A stretch of 64,000 nt of DNA from Dehalococcoidia bacterium (GTDB taxonomy: Bacteria > Chloroflexota > Dehalococcoidia > Bin125), in assembly GCA_022825265.1 (NCBI GenBank), contig JAJDXE010000013.1:62001-126000 (forward strand), read 5' to 3'. Below are positions 1 to 8,557 of the stretch, piece by piece. Within the stretch, counting starts at the first letter, position 1; each line of letters starts with the position of its first letter. The position numbers and the translations under genes were made by a program. A model generated the notes under the pieces. The model was not told the origin of the DNA and did not search any database. It saw only the letters and a list, made by a program, of their open reading frames with translations.

Positions 1-2
1 AG

Positions 3-392
3 CTGAGTTACCAGGGGGACTGGGACTGGTGCCTGCTGGAGTACGAGCGCCGCGCCACCACGCCCAAGCGAGTGCCCGAGCGCCTGCGCCCCTACCGACG
101 CTACTTCCGAAGCGGCTACGCCAGGCTCGACCACGGAGGGGTTGCGCCCCTCGTGCTGTTCGTCTTCGAGTCGGCCGAAGCCGAAGAGACCTTCGTCGAG
201 GTCGCCGCGACCCTCGACCACGCACCCTTTGTCAGCAGCCACACCGACGTGCTCGCCAGGCAAGGAGTCCTGGGTGAGTCATGGCGCCTGCCGCCCCCGC
301 ATCCGCCCGGACGACGGTCCCTGCACGACATCGGCAGTGCCATCTGGCCTGTCCAACCTTCCCCATCCGCCCGTGCCGAGCGTTTCCTGTAG
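3..392 (+). CDS. C-terminal part of a replication-relaxation family protein (5' truncated by window edge)
   Basis: The frame is open from the first bases of the window and stops at 390-392, so only about 129 C-terminal residues are visible. The stretch beginning LLEYERRATTPKRVPER, then a hydrophobic strand (APLVLFVFES), resembles the C-terminus of replication-relaxation proteins (an acidic strand, an R-x-T motif, a K/R-rich helix, a V-L-F-V strand). That family is usually carried by plasmids and integrative elements, which fits the recombinase at 9556-11145. The last ~13 codons run into the repeat element that starts near 353, so the extreme C-terminus may be non-native. The family call rests on motif recall only. 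Confidence 0.6.
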   Translation: MSYQGDWDWCLLEYERRATTPKRVPERLRPYRRYFRSGYARLDHGGVAPLVLFVFESAEAEETFVEVAATLDHAPFVSSHTDVLARQGVLGESWRLPPPHPPGRRSLHDIGSAIWPVQPSPSARAERFL

Positions 393-580
393 GGGCCGCC
401 CCGCCCCACCCCCCTGTCCAGCAACTGTCCAGCCCAGAACCCCGTTCTGCGCTGGACTTCCTGCCCCCGTCTGACAGGGTTGTCCGGCTTTTGTCCGGCC
501 GCACATCCCTGTCAGGGCACTTGAGCACGCTCATGGGGAATTTGTTGCAGATTGCGTTCGAGCGACCCGCGCTTCGAACC
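353..580 (+). repeat. Upstream copy of a ~220-bp diverged direct repeat flanking the surface-protein gene
   Basis: This stretch aligns with 6788-7003. Shared blocks in the same order are: CCAAC-CTTCCCCATCCGCCC (353; 6788), TGTCCAG pairs (415/426; 6849/6860), CAGCCCAG followed by CCCCGTTCTGC, a second TGTCC pair (481/492; 6915/6926), GTCAGGG (511; 6945), TGGGGA, and TGTTGCAGA with CGACCCGC (544; 6976). Block spacing agrees to within one or two bases. The copy covers the gap between the replication-relaxation gene and the giant gene. It includes the TTG at 552 that opens the long frame, which argues that this TTG is not the true start. Confidence 0.8.
415..516 (+). promoter_or_regulatory. Iterated TGTCC-type sites with hairpin and inverted repeat (copy 1)
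   Basis: TGTCCAG lies at 415-421 and 426-432, and TGTCCGG at 481-487 and 492-498. Each pair has an 11-bp period and the pairs are 66 bp apart. Between them, 429-440 and 444-455 form a 12-bp hairpin with one mismatch and a 3-nt loop. The second pair is bracketed by a perfect 9-bp inverted repeat, CTGACAGGG (471-479) and CCCTGTCAG (507-515). Helically phased half-sites suggest a cooperative protein-binding site, possibly a promoter or operator for the gene downstream. The ligand is unknown. Confidence 0.5.
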
Positions 581-3500
581 GCTATCGGCGACGGCCGCGA
601 CTTCGAACTTGGCCGGGATCACCGATCTCTGCTGGGCAGAAATGAATCATGTATGGACGGTCTTTTGCATGAAACCACACGATTATATTTCAGGACTCAT
701 GCGATACTCTGTGCAACGCTGGATTCAGGTTGGATCCCCGGCAGAGGAGAAGCGCCGTGACGAACCGCGAACACAAGCTGCGCCGTGCGTTGCCGGCGGC
801 CCTCCCACCAGCCCCCCCCCCGCAATTCGAGCGGGGGCTCTGACTAGGACTCCTCGATTCCGGCATCTGCTGGCGCTGCTCCTGCTGGCGGCGATTGCGG
901 TCTCGCTGATCGTCGTCCTGTACGACGCGACGCCCGCCTCTGCTGAGGAGCCGCGTGCCGGTGACCTCGATCGGACTTTCAGCGGAGACGGCAGGGTCAC
1001 GACCGACTTCGGCGACAACTTCAACCGGATCCACAACCGGGCGCATGCGGTAGCGGTGCAGCCCGACGGCAAGATCGTCGCGGCCGGCTATGCAGCCAAC
1101 GACTTCGCCCTGACCCGCTACAACGCCAACGGGACGCTGGACACCTCCTTCGGCGCCGGCGGCAAGGTCAGGACCGCTTTCGGCGGCGGTGAAGACCGGG
1201 CGAACGCGATGACGATCCAGTCCGACGGCAAGATCGTTGTCGCCGGCTATGCGAACATCGCCGGCGGCAACGGCAGAGACTTCGCCGTCGCCCGCTACAA
1301 CGCCAACGGGGCGCTGGACACTTCCTTCAGCGGCGATGGCAAGGTGACGACTCACATCCACGACGGCAATGACAAAGCCAATGCGGTGGCGATCGACAGC
1401 AATGGCAAGATTGTCGTGGCCGGCTCCTCCCTCAACATCATCTCCGTGGTCCGCTACAACGCCGACGGGACGCTGGACACCGGCTTCAGCAGCGACGGCA
1501 AACTGACCACCCAGATCGGCGGCAGCACCAGCGTCGACCTGGCCAATGCCGTGGCGGTGCAGAGCGACAACAAGATCGTTGTGGCCGGCATATCCAACAG
1601 CGACCCCGCCCTGGTCCGCTACAACAACGACGGGTCATTGGACACCACTTTCGGCAGCGGCGGCAAGGTGACCACCAGTCGTTCCACCTTCTCCACGTCA
1701 ACCCAGCGCGTCGAGTTCAACTCGATTGTGATCCAGAGCGACGGCAAGATCGTCGCGGCCGGCGATGAGTTCGCCGGTTCGGACCAAGACTTCGCCCTGG
1801 CCCGCTACCACGCCAACGGAACGCTGGACACCTCCTTCGGCAGCGGCGGCACGGTCGTGACCGACTTCGGCAATACCGAAGACTTTGCCCATTCGGTGGC
1901 GCTCCAGGCCAACGGCAAGATTCTCGTGGCCGGCTTCTCGGGCGTGGATAGCACCGACCCTTACCTGCTGCTTGAGCGCAGCAACTTCGCCCTGGCCCGC
2001 TACACCAGCGCCGGCCTGCTGGACGGCAGATTCGGATCCGGCGGCAAGGTGATCACCGACTTCGGCCACAATGACTACGGCCGGGCGATGGCGATCCAGG
2101 CCGACGGCAACATCGTCGTGGCCGGTTACACACTGCGCGGCATATACCAGGACTTCGCCGTGGCGCGCTACCTGGGCCGCGGGGCGCCCTCCAAGGACGC
2201 GTCGCTGAGCGTGCTGGCAGTGCACCAGGGGCCGAACGCCAACGTCCTCGCCGGCCTGGCGCCGTTCCGCCCGCTCACCTTCAATCAGCACCGGACGGGA
2301 TATACGGCGCTGCTGGCCGCCGGCACCACCCACGTGAAGGTGATTCCCACCGCCGGCGATGTCAACGCGACGATATTCGTCACGGGCGGCGGCCAGCGGC
2401 AGCAGGTGGTCAGCGGCAGGTCTAGCACCGCGATTCCGGTTGCCGGCTTCTCGAGGATCGTCGTCGAGGTGACCGCCGAGGACGGCAAGAACCGGCAGAC
2501 CTATACCATCAACCTCCGACCGGCCGCCAACGAAGCTTCGCTGAGCAACCTGGAAGCGCAATTCATTGTCGGTTACCAGTGGGAACCGCTGGTCATCGGC
2601 GAATTCAATCCGGAGCGGACGTCCTACTCGGCCGTCGTGCCCTACTCAACGGGGTCTGAAGCGTTCGGCCAGGCCTTGGCTGTGTGGGTGACGGCGACGC
2701 TGGACCTCACCACCTCCACAATGACGGTGAACGGCGAGGCGGCGACCAGCGGCATCCTCACCGAGATCCCCCTCGAGGTCGGCGACAACGTGATCACGGT
2801 GCGGGTCACCGCCGGGGACGGCGTGACTACGCGCGACTACACGCTGACCGTCAAGCGGCTGACTCCCGACGTGTCGGACTGGCGGCCCGCCCTCAAGGCG
2901 AAGGATCTGGGCGGCAAGCGGGGCTGCCAGAACGGCGTCAACGGCTCTGAATGCAGCGATTCCGCCGTCCTGAGCGAGAGCAGATTCAAGGTCCACGTCA
3001 GCGACGCGCAGACGACGTCCTACCGCGTGGAGGAACTCAGCTCGGAAAAGCTGCAGGAACACTGGCGCAACGCTCAGTATCGAGTGGTGCTCACCGTCTC
3101 CGCCGATCATCAGGTGAGACTGAACGACATGGCCCTCGTCATCACCTTCCGGGGTGACGAGCTGCGGCTGCCGTTCTATCGCGCCAAACGCTCCGGGCAT
3201 GGCGAAACCTTCACCTGGCTGGAGTGGGCGAGGTCGACCCACAACACGGAGCCAATCGCTCTGAAGTGGGAAACCAGCAGCGTCAGCGATGTCGGTGTGC
3301 GCCTGGACTCGGCCAAGACCGGCCTGAACACGGTGCGCGTCTACTACGACGAGATTCGGGACGGCCGGGCGGTGGAGGGGTTCAGACACTGGGACATCGC
3401 GCTGGAGAAGCCCTATGACGCCTTCTACCACGACGATTGGGACGGCGACCGAGCCCACATCGCCGTCATCCCGGGCGAGTTCCCCGGCCACAACTCGGGC

Positions 3501-6410
3501 CAGGGCAAGTTGACCACGACCCACGCCAGGCTGCGGCTGTCGGCAGCGACCCCGGGCAGCACCATCAGGTACCTGAAGGGCGCCTACGACCACTCTCCGC
3601 CGCCCTTCGCCGGCTTCTACACCGCACTGCCCTCCAGCGGGCTCACCGAACCGATTGAGTTGGATCCCGCATCGAAGTACACCTACGTCTGGGTCATGGT
3701 CTCAGACCGCATCCAGGGCGTCGAGGGACACCAGCAACAGATCCATCTGGTGATCATCGACCCGCCGCCGCGCACCTACAAGCTGGATCCCGAAGCGACG
3801 GTCACGGAGGGCCAGGAGGCCACGCTGACCGTGAGCCTGGGCAGTCCCGCGACCAGGGGCGGCGTGACGTTCAACGTCAGCGCCGCTTACGGCGCGGGCG
3901 GAGCCACGGCCGACGACGTAGGCGAGATCGTGTCCTCGGTGACGGTGCCCGAGGGCCTGCAGAGCGCAACAATCACCGTGCCTACCGTGGACGACGATGC
4001 CGTTGAAGAGGACGAGAGCTTCAGCGTGTCGATCAGCCATGTCGGGTCGCCCGCCTGGGCCGAGGACCCCCAGGGCACGGCCACGGCCACGATCACGATC
4101 GAGAACGACGACGAGCCGCCGGAGGGTCCCGAGCCCTGGAACGTCAAGGTGGTCCCCGGCGACGGCACGCTGACGGTGACCTGGAGGGTCGCCTCGCGCG
4201 ACGGCTACGAGGACTCGGAGATCTGGCACGCCCTGCGCTGGAGCCAGCAGTTCGGCGTCTGGGCCAACCCGCGCGACTGGAGAGCGGTGGGTCGCAACGA
4301 CGGCCTCTCCGTTGACCCCGGCGTCACGAGCTACACGATCACGGGGCTGAAGAACGGCGTCGCGACCGGCGTCTGGATCCGCTCGATGGTCGGCTACCGC
4401 AGCAACATGAGTGAGCGCGACGCAGCCTCCAGCCAGTGGGTGCGGACCAAGGGCGTGCACACCACGCCGGTCGCGCCGGCCGGCGCCGGGCCCAGGCTGG
4501 CCAATCCGATCGCGGACGCGTCCATCGCGAACGAACGCGGGACGCGTCGGGTACCGCTGGCGGGCGTCTTCACGGTCGGCGGCGGCGATCTGACGATCAC
4601 GGCCTCATCGTCCAACCAGGCGGTCGCGACCGTCGCCGCATCCGCGGACGGCTCATCGCTGACGGTGACGGCCAGGGCGCGCGGCACGGCGCAGATCACG
4701 GTCACGGCCTCGGACGGCGAACGCGAGGCCTCGGACACGTTCACGGTGACCGTCAAGACGGCGCCCAGGGTCGCGTCGGCAGTCGCCGACATCGGCAGCC
4801 TTGCGACGGGAACCAGCCTGGAGGTCGCGCTCTCGAGGGTCTTCGCGGACGCCGACAACGACACGTTGAGGCTCAGCGCGTCGTCATCGGCGACCGCGGT
4901 GGCGACGGTGTCGCTGGCGAGCGGCGGCTCCAGCCTGACGGTCACCGGGGTCGCCGAGGGCAAAGCGACGATCACGGTCACGGCGCGGGACTCCGACGGC
5001 AACCAGGTCGCCGACACGTTCGGCGTGACGGTCACGCCGCCGCCCAACCAGGCGCCAACGGTCGCGTCGGCGATCTCGGATACGACCATTGAGCGCGAGG
5101 GCGGCGCGAAGCGGGTCTCGCTGGCGGGCGTCTTCTCCGACGCCGACGGCGACGACCTGACGATCACGGCGAAGTCATCCGCACCCGCCGTGGCGGCGGT
5201 CACGGTCGCGTCGGACCAGTCGAGTCTGACCGTGACGGCCAAGAAAAGCGGCACGGCGACGATCAGCGTGACCGCCGATGACGGCAACGACGGCAGCGTC
5301 TCCGACGCCTTCACGGTCACGGTGGCAACCAACGCCGCGCCGACGGTGGCGTCGCCGATCGCCGATCTGAGCGGCCTGCGCGTGGACGACGCGCGCCGGG
5401 TGTCGCTCGCCGGCGTCTTCAGCGACGCCGACGACGACAAGCTGACGATCACGGCGAAGTCGTCCGACCCGGCGGTGGCGACGGTCTCTGTCGCTACGGA
5501 TCAGTCGAGTCTGACCGTGACGGCCAAGCAGAGCGGCGCGGCGACGATCACCGTGACCGCGGACGACGGCAATGGCGAGACGGTCTCCGACAGCTTCACC
5601 GCGACCGTCCAGGCCAACAACTCGCCGACCGTCGCAGCGGCGATCACCGATGTCAGCGGTCTGCGCGCGGACGACACGCGGCGGATCTCGCTCAGCGGCG
5701 TGTTCACGGACGACGACGGCGACGCGCTGACGATCACGGCCACGTCGTCCGACACGGCTGTGGCCACGGTCTCCGTCGCCGCTGGTCAGTCGAGTCTGAC
5801 GCTGACGGCCAAGCAGGCCGGTACGGCGACGATCACGGTCGGGGCCGACGACGGCAACCAGGGAACGGTCTCGGACAGCTTCACGGTGACAGTCGCGGCC
5901 AACTCGGCACCGACCGTAGCCTCCGCGCTCGGCGCGATCAGCGAGCTTCGCGAGGGCGGCACGCATCAGGTCTCGCTGGCCGGCGTGTTCAGCGACGCCG
6001 ACAACGACGCGCTGACCATCAGCGCCGGTTCGTCGAACGACGGCGTCGCGACCGCGACCGTCAACGCCGGCGGCGGCAGTCTCACCGTGACCGCGAAGCA
6101 GGCGGGCACGGCGACGATCACGGTGACCGCCGACGACGGCAACGGGGGCCGCACCAGCACGACGTTCACGGTCACGGTCGAGGCCGAACCCGAGCCGCAG
6201 CCCGAGCCGCAACCCGAGCCGGAGGCTGAGACGCCCGCCTCATCATCCACGCAGGAACAGGACGTGGTCGCGCGCTACGACGCCAACAAAGACGGCGTGA
6301 TCTCGTACAGCGAGTACCTGGCAGCGGTGGCCGACATCGGCAAGGGAGTGACGTACGCCGATCTGGTGCTGATCCGTCAGGCCTGGGTCGACGGCGGTTA
6401 CAAGCGGTAG
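552..6410 (+). CDS. Giant secreted/surface multidomain protein (delta-60 repeats, cadherin-like, Calx-beta, Fn3, six Ig-like repeats, EF-hand tail)
   Basis: The open frame has 1,952 codons from a TTG at 552. In order (approximate residues): a hydrophobic signal-anchor segment (105-130) ending near PASAEE; a repeat array of DGKIVVAG...ARYNANGTLDTSFG units (145-540), matching delta-60 propeller repeats; two cadherin-like beta-sandwich domains (545-770); a region I do not recognise (780-1075); a Calx-beta domain (1075-1187); an Fn3-like domain (1193-1308); six ~90-residue Ig/cadherin-like repeats with a VSLAGVFSDAD core (1313-1877); an EPEPQPEP linker; and one EF-hand loop (DANKDGVISYSE). An extracellular adhesive or surface role is inferred. 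The first nine codons lie in a non-coding repeat. A GTG at 757 with AGGAGA eight bases upstream is a far better start, but it is out of frame unless the C tract at 812-821 gains one base. Confidence 0.85.
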   Translation: MRSSDPRFEPLSATAATSNLAGITDLCWAEMNHVWTVFCMKPHDYISGLMRYSVQRWIQVGSPAEEKRRDEPRTQAAPCVAGGPPTSPPPAIRAGALTRTPRFRHLLALLLLAAIAVSLIVVLYDATPASAEEPRAGDLDRTFSGDGRVTTDFGDNFNRIHNRAHAVAVQPDGKIVAAGYAANDFALTRYNANGTLDTSFGAGGKVRTAFGGGEDRANAMTIQSDGKIVVAGYANIAGGNGRDFAVARYNANGALDTSFSGDGKVTTHIHDGNDKANAVAIDSNGKIVVAGSSLNIISVVRYNADGTLDTGFSSDGKLTTQIGGSTSVDLANAVAVQSDNKIVVAGISNSDPALVRYNNDGSLDTTFGSGGKVTTSRSTFSTSTQRVEFNSIVIQSDGKIVAAGDEFAGSDQDFALARYHANGTLDTSFGSGGTVVTDFGNTEDFAHSVALQANGKILVAGFSGVDSTDPYLLLERSNFALARYTSAGLLDGRFGSGGKVITDFGHNDYGRAMAIQADGNIVVAGYTLRGIYQDFAVARYLGRGAPSKDASLSVLAVHQGPNANVLAGLAPFRPLTFNQHRTGYTALLAAGTTHVKVIPTAGDVNATIFVTGGGQRQQVVSGRSSTAIPVAGFSRIVVEVTAEDGKNRQTYTINLRPAANEASLSNLEAQFIVGYQWEPLVIGEFNPERTSYSAVVPYSTGSEAFGQALAVWVTATLDLTTSTMTVNGEAATSGILTEIPLEVGDNVITVRVTAGDGVTTRDYTLTVKRLTPDVSDWRPALKAKDLGGKRGCQNGVNGSECSDSAVLSESRFKVHVSDAQTTSYRVEELSSEKLQEHWRNAQYRVVLTVSADHQVRLNDMALVITFRGDELRLPFYRAKRSGHGETFTWLEWARSTHNTEPIALKWETSSVSDVGVRLDSAKTGLNTVRVYYDEIRDGRAVEGFRHWDIALEKPYDAFYHDDWDGDRAHIAVIPGEFPGHNSGQGKLTTTHARLRLSAATPGSTIRYLKGAYDHSPPPFAGFYTALPSSGLTEPIELDPASKYTYVWVMVSDRIQGVEGHQQQIHLVIIDPPPRTYKLDPEATVTEGQEATLTVSLGSPATRGGVTFNVSAAYGAGGATADDVGEIVSSVTVPEGLQSATITVPTVDDDAVEEDESFSVSISHVGSPAWAEDPQGTATATITIENDDEPPEGPEPWNVKVVPGDGTLTVTWRVASRDGYEDSEIWHALRWSQQFGVWANPRDWRAVGRNDGLSVDPGVTSYTITGLKNGVATGVWIRSMVGYRSNMSERDAASSQWVRTKGVHTTPVAPAGAGPRLANPIADASIANERGTRRVPLAGVFTVGGGDLTITASSSNQAVATVAASADGSSLTVTARARGTAQITVTASDGEREASDTFTVTVKTAPRVASAVADIGSLATGTSLEVALSRVFADADNDTLRLSASSSATAVATVSLASGGSSLTVTGVAEGKATITVTARDSDGNQVADTFGVTVTPPPNQAPTVASAISDTTIEREGGAKRVSLAGVFSDADGDDLTITAKSSAPAVAAVTVASDQSSLTVTAKKSGTATISVTADDGNDGSVSDAFTVTVATNAAPTVASPIADLSGLRVDDARRVSLAGVFSDADDDKLTITAKSSDPAVATVSVATDQSSLTVTAKQSGAATITVTADDGNGETVSDSFTATVQANNSPTVAAAITDVSGLRADDTRRISLSGVFTDDDGDALTITATSSDTAVATVSVAAGQSSLTLTAKQAGTATITVGADDGNQGTVSDSFTVTVAANSAPTVASALGAISELREGGTHQVSLAGVFSDADNDALTISAGSSNDGVATATVNAGGGSLTVTAKQAGTATITVTADDGNGGRTSTTFTVTVEAEPEPQPEPQPEPEAETPASSSTQEQDVVARYDANKDGVISYSEYLAAVADIGKGVTYADLVLIRQAWVDGGYKR
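812..821 (+). repeat. Homopolymeric tract of ten C residues in the 5' coding region
   Basis: Ten consecutive C residues lie 55 bases downstream of the well-placed GTG start at 757. Read from that GTG, the sequence is MTNREHKLRRALPAALPP and stops at an in-frame TGA shortly after the tract. One extra C (or two fewer) joins this start to the signal segment and the rest of the giant protein. This is the layout of a phase-variable contingency tract, but an assembly or sequencing length error would look identical. Confidence 0.65.
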
Positions 6411-6485
6411 GCCCGCGCCCGCAGCGGCTGTGTCCGACAGTGCTGCGGGCCGGCCGCCGCCGACAGCCTCGCGCCGACCCGCTAG

Positions 6486-6701
6486 ATCGTCAATCTGAAG
6501 CTGGACGGCGGGGAGCAGGGCAGCGGCACGGCCGAGCGTCCCAGGGTGAACAAGACCAGGCTGACACACAACAGGCTCGAAGCGGGCGTCACTTGCGGCG
6601 TCTGGGTCAGAGCCCAGAACGAGTCCGGTACGGGCGAACGGTTCCACGGGACGAGCACCCTGCCGGCGCCGGTCGACGATCAGCCACCTGCCGACCCCTG
6701 A
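6486..6701 (+). pseudogene. Remnant of an Fn3-type surface protein C-terminus
   Basis: After the giant gene, a frame follows directly on an in-frame TAG at 6483-6485, runs about 71 codons without a start codon and ends at TGA 6699-6701. It contains LEAGVTCGVWVRAQNESGTG, the F-G strand pattern of a fibronectin type III domain (L-x-x-G-V-x-x-x-V-W-V-R-A-x-N-x-x-G). This is probably the decayed 3' end of a second surface-protein gene. It lies just upstream of the second copy of the flanking repeat. Confidence 0.5.
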
Positions 6702-6787
6702 CGCTGGGGGGAATGCCGGGCCCGTCCTGCTGCTTGCTGCATCCCCAGCTGCCCGCACCACGGTCCCTGGTCACTGTCCGGGATTCT

Positions 6788-7003
6788 CCAACTTCCCCAT
6801 CCGCCCTTGCCGCGCACTTCCCGAAGCGGGCTGGCCCGTCCCATCCCTTGTCCAGAGACTGTCCAGCCCAGCCCCCCGTTCTGCTCTGGGTATGCTCCGA
6901 CCTACCGACAAGGTTGTCCAGCTTTTGTCTAGCGGCATGTCTCCGTCAGGGGACTGGAGTTCAGTCGTGGGGAGGTGTTGCAGAATGCCGACCCGCTTCA
7001 GTT
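6788..7003 (+). repeat. Downstream copy of the ~220-bp flanking direct repeat
   Basis: This is the diverged partner of 353-580, with the same blocks, order and spacing. It follows the Fn3-type remnant and ends just before the 3' end of the convergent RES gene at 7030. No surface-protein gene follows it here. It may be the upstream region of a lost paralogue, or one end of a duplicated cassette. Confidence 0.75.
6849..6950 (+). promoter_or_regulatory. Iterated TGTCC-type sites (copy 2)
   Basis: TGTCCAG lies at 6849-6855 and 6860-6866, TGTCCAG at 6915-6921 and TGTCTAG at 6926-6932. The 11-bp period and 66-bp pair distance are exactly as in copy 1, although the sequence between is diverged. The hairpin seen in copy 1 is weaker here. 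Conserved phasing against a diverged background supports function. Confidence 0.5.
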
Positions 7004-7029
7004 CGTCGTCTCTCGCCCCTTGCGGAGCT

Positions 7030-7695
7030 TCAAACTAGCGCCACTCGGTAGGTTTCCAGTATCCGTTCGACATAGAGTCGGCCGATCCCGTCATCGAGGC
7101 ACTGGTCTTCCCCCGTGAGAGGCACGCCGGACGAGACATCGGCGAGGCAATCGCTGGGCAGGCGATCCTCGAACAGGACATAGGCGAGTCCTTCAGGTTC
7201 GCGATGCGAGCGCCAGGTCAATCCGCTGCACCACGGCGCCCAGCCGCGGATCGCCGCGGCCCATGCTCGTGTGAGTTCGTAGTCGCTCGCCGGGCCGGTC
7301 GTTAGCCAGGTGTCCTGCCCGATCGCGGCCAGATCCCGACCAGCGCGCAGACCGACGAGTTGCAAATCGCGGTTTACTGTCAGCCAACCGATGCGCAGAT
7401 TCCGAAGCCTTGCGTGCGGCAGCAGACGCGCCCCGCGTTCGTCGAGCGGTAGGTCGCGCAGCAACACTTCGCTGACCGCAGTGGCGTCATCCTCCGCCGC
7501 ATATAGGAAGCCGTAGGATTCGTCCGGTGTCGCGTCGAACCGGCCGCCTCCAAGCGAGTGCCGCGCCATAGTCGGGTTGAAGTCGGTCACGGCGAACTCG
7601 GCGCTGTGAATCCGCGTCAGCCTCGTGCCTGCGGCCAGCAGGAATGAGACGGGCGCACCGTCGTACTGCGGCGGTGGCGCCTGGCGCGGCGACAA
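7030..7695 (-). CDS. RES-domain toxin (NAD+-targeting family)
   Basis: A protein of 221 residues from a TTG start. The N-terminal part has the RES signature: RIHSAEF, an FNP motif, then GGGRFD around residue 50, followed by a YAAEDDATAVSEVL helix. RES toxins are ADP-ribosyltransferase-like proteins that degrade NAD+, and they pair with Xre/MbcA-type antitoxins. The partner lies immediately upstream (7702-8424) with a 6-bp gap, so the two are co-transcribed in antitoxin-toxin order. The length is within the family range. Confidence 0.8.
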   Translation of the reverse strand: MSPRQAPPPQYDGAPVSFLLAAGTRLTRIHSAEFAVTDFNPTMARHSLGGGRFDATPDESYGFLYAAEDDATAVSEVLLRDLPLDERGARLLPHARLRNLRIGWLTVNRDLQLVGLRAGRDLAAIGQDTWLTTGPASDYELTRAWAAAIRGWAPWCSGLTWRSHREPEGLAYVLFEDRLPSDCLADVSSGVPLTGEDQCLDDGIGRLYVERILETYRVALV

Positions 7696-7701
7696 CGCGG
7701 G

Positions 7702-8424
7702 TTACCCGACCGGCTCGACGAGCGCGCCGGCCGCCGCAACCAGATCAGGGGCGCGCTCGGTTCCGACACAGTCCACCGGACGCTCGGACATGCGTGCGTT
7801 CTCAGCCACCCACCAGGACGCGACGCCCCACGGATCGCCCGCTGCATCGATCAGCTCGTTGACCTCGATGACCTCCGGGAAGAGGCGGCGTCGAACGGCA
7901 TCGAACTGAAACGCCGGATAGAGGAAGCCGCTGCCGGAGGGCAGTCCGAGCAGGGCGGAGCGCTCGCGCAGGCGGCGGACCTTCTCGCGGTTCGTTGCGC
8001 GAGCGCCGAGCGCCATCGCAGCGTCGCCGGGCTTCAGCATGGGCTCGCGCCAGATCGATTCGATCGCCTCTCCCTGCAGCCGAGCCTGATCCAGCGCCGA
8101 ACGTTCCAGTCCATCCAGTACGTGCTGCGGATCTCCGCCGAGTTGCGCCGCGAATTCGCGGCTGTGGCTCAGGACGGTGAGCCAGCGCCTGAGCCGAATG
8201 TCGTCGCCGGCCCAGTCGTCGTGCCGGGAAGCTACCGTGGCTGCAGCATCGAGCAGTTCTGAACCCTCGGCCGGCCAACCCGCCGCGAGGTGCACGAGCA
8301 TGTTCCGTGCATCCCGATCCGGACGCCGAGCCAGAGCGAGGAGCAGGTCGACCAGCTCCTCATCGCTGAATGCGCGATCCAGTTCGCGGATGGAGGAATC
8401 GAGTTCCGGGTTTCTGGCCGTCAT
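7702..8424 (-). CDS. Xre/MbcA-type antitoxin of the RES toxin
   Basis: A protein of 240 residues. The middle (about residues 130-175) reads as a helix-turn-helix region (MLKPGDAAMALGARATNREK). The C-terminal part, with FLYPAFQFD, a FPEVIEVNELIDAAGDPWG stretch and a WWV segment, matches the MbcA/Xre toxin-binding domain that blocks the RES active site. The N-terminal ~110 residues are helical and longer than in typical MbcA proteins; I do not recognise them. Autoregulation is likely, as for other Xre/RES pairs. Confidence 0.75.
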   Translation of the reverse strand: MTARNPELDSSIRELDRAFSDEELVDLLLALARRPDRDARNMLVHLAAGWPAEGSELLDAAATVASRHDDWAGDDIRLRRWLTVLSHSREFAAQLGGDPQHVLDGLERSALDQARLQGEAIESIWREPMLKPGDAAMALGARATNREKVRRLRERSALLGLPSGSGFLYPAFQFDAVRRRLFPEVIEVNELIDAAGDPWGVASWWVAENARMSERPVDCVGTERAPDLVAAAGALVEPVG

Positions 8425-8461
8425 TGGAGTTGTCCTGACACTTCTGATGACATTGTAATAC

Positions 8462-8476
8462 CGTCACGAACGTCAC
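8462..8476 (-). promoter_or_regulatory. Candidate operator upstream of the antitoxin gene
   Basis: The half-site CGTCAC is directly repeated at 8462-8467 and 8471-8476 (9-bp period), 38-52 bp upstream of the antitoxin start. A TACAAT hexamer (minus strand, 8452-8457) could serve as the -10 box. This suits autoregulation by the antitoxin but is a pattern call only. Confidence 0.3.
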
Positions 8477-8557
8477 AGGAGTGGGCGTGCCGCCACGATA
8501 GGCTCCGAGCACGGCCACGCAGGAAAGAGTTCGCGGGCAGACGCCAGTTCAGATAAC

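Noticed and set aside
552..756. TTG at 552 as the start of the giant surface protein
   Set aside because: The first codons fall in a repeat also found in non-coding sequence at 6788-7003, there is no ribosome-binding site, and a much better GTG lies at 757.
690..3593. Long minus-strand frames within the giant gene
   Set aside because: They are shadows of the strong codon bias of the plus-strand repeat domains and have no recognisable domains.
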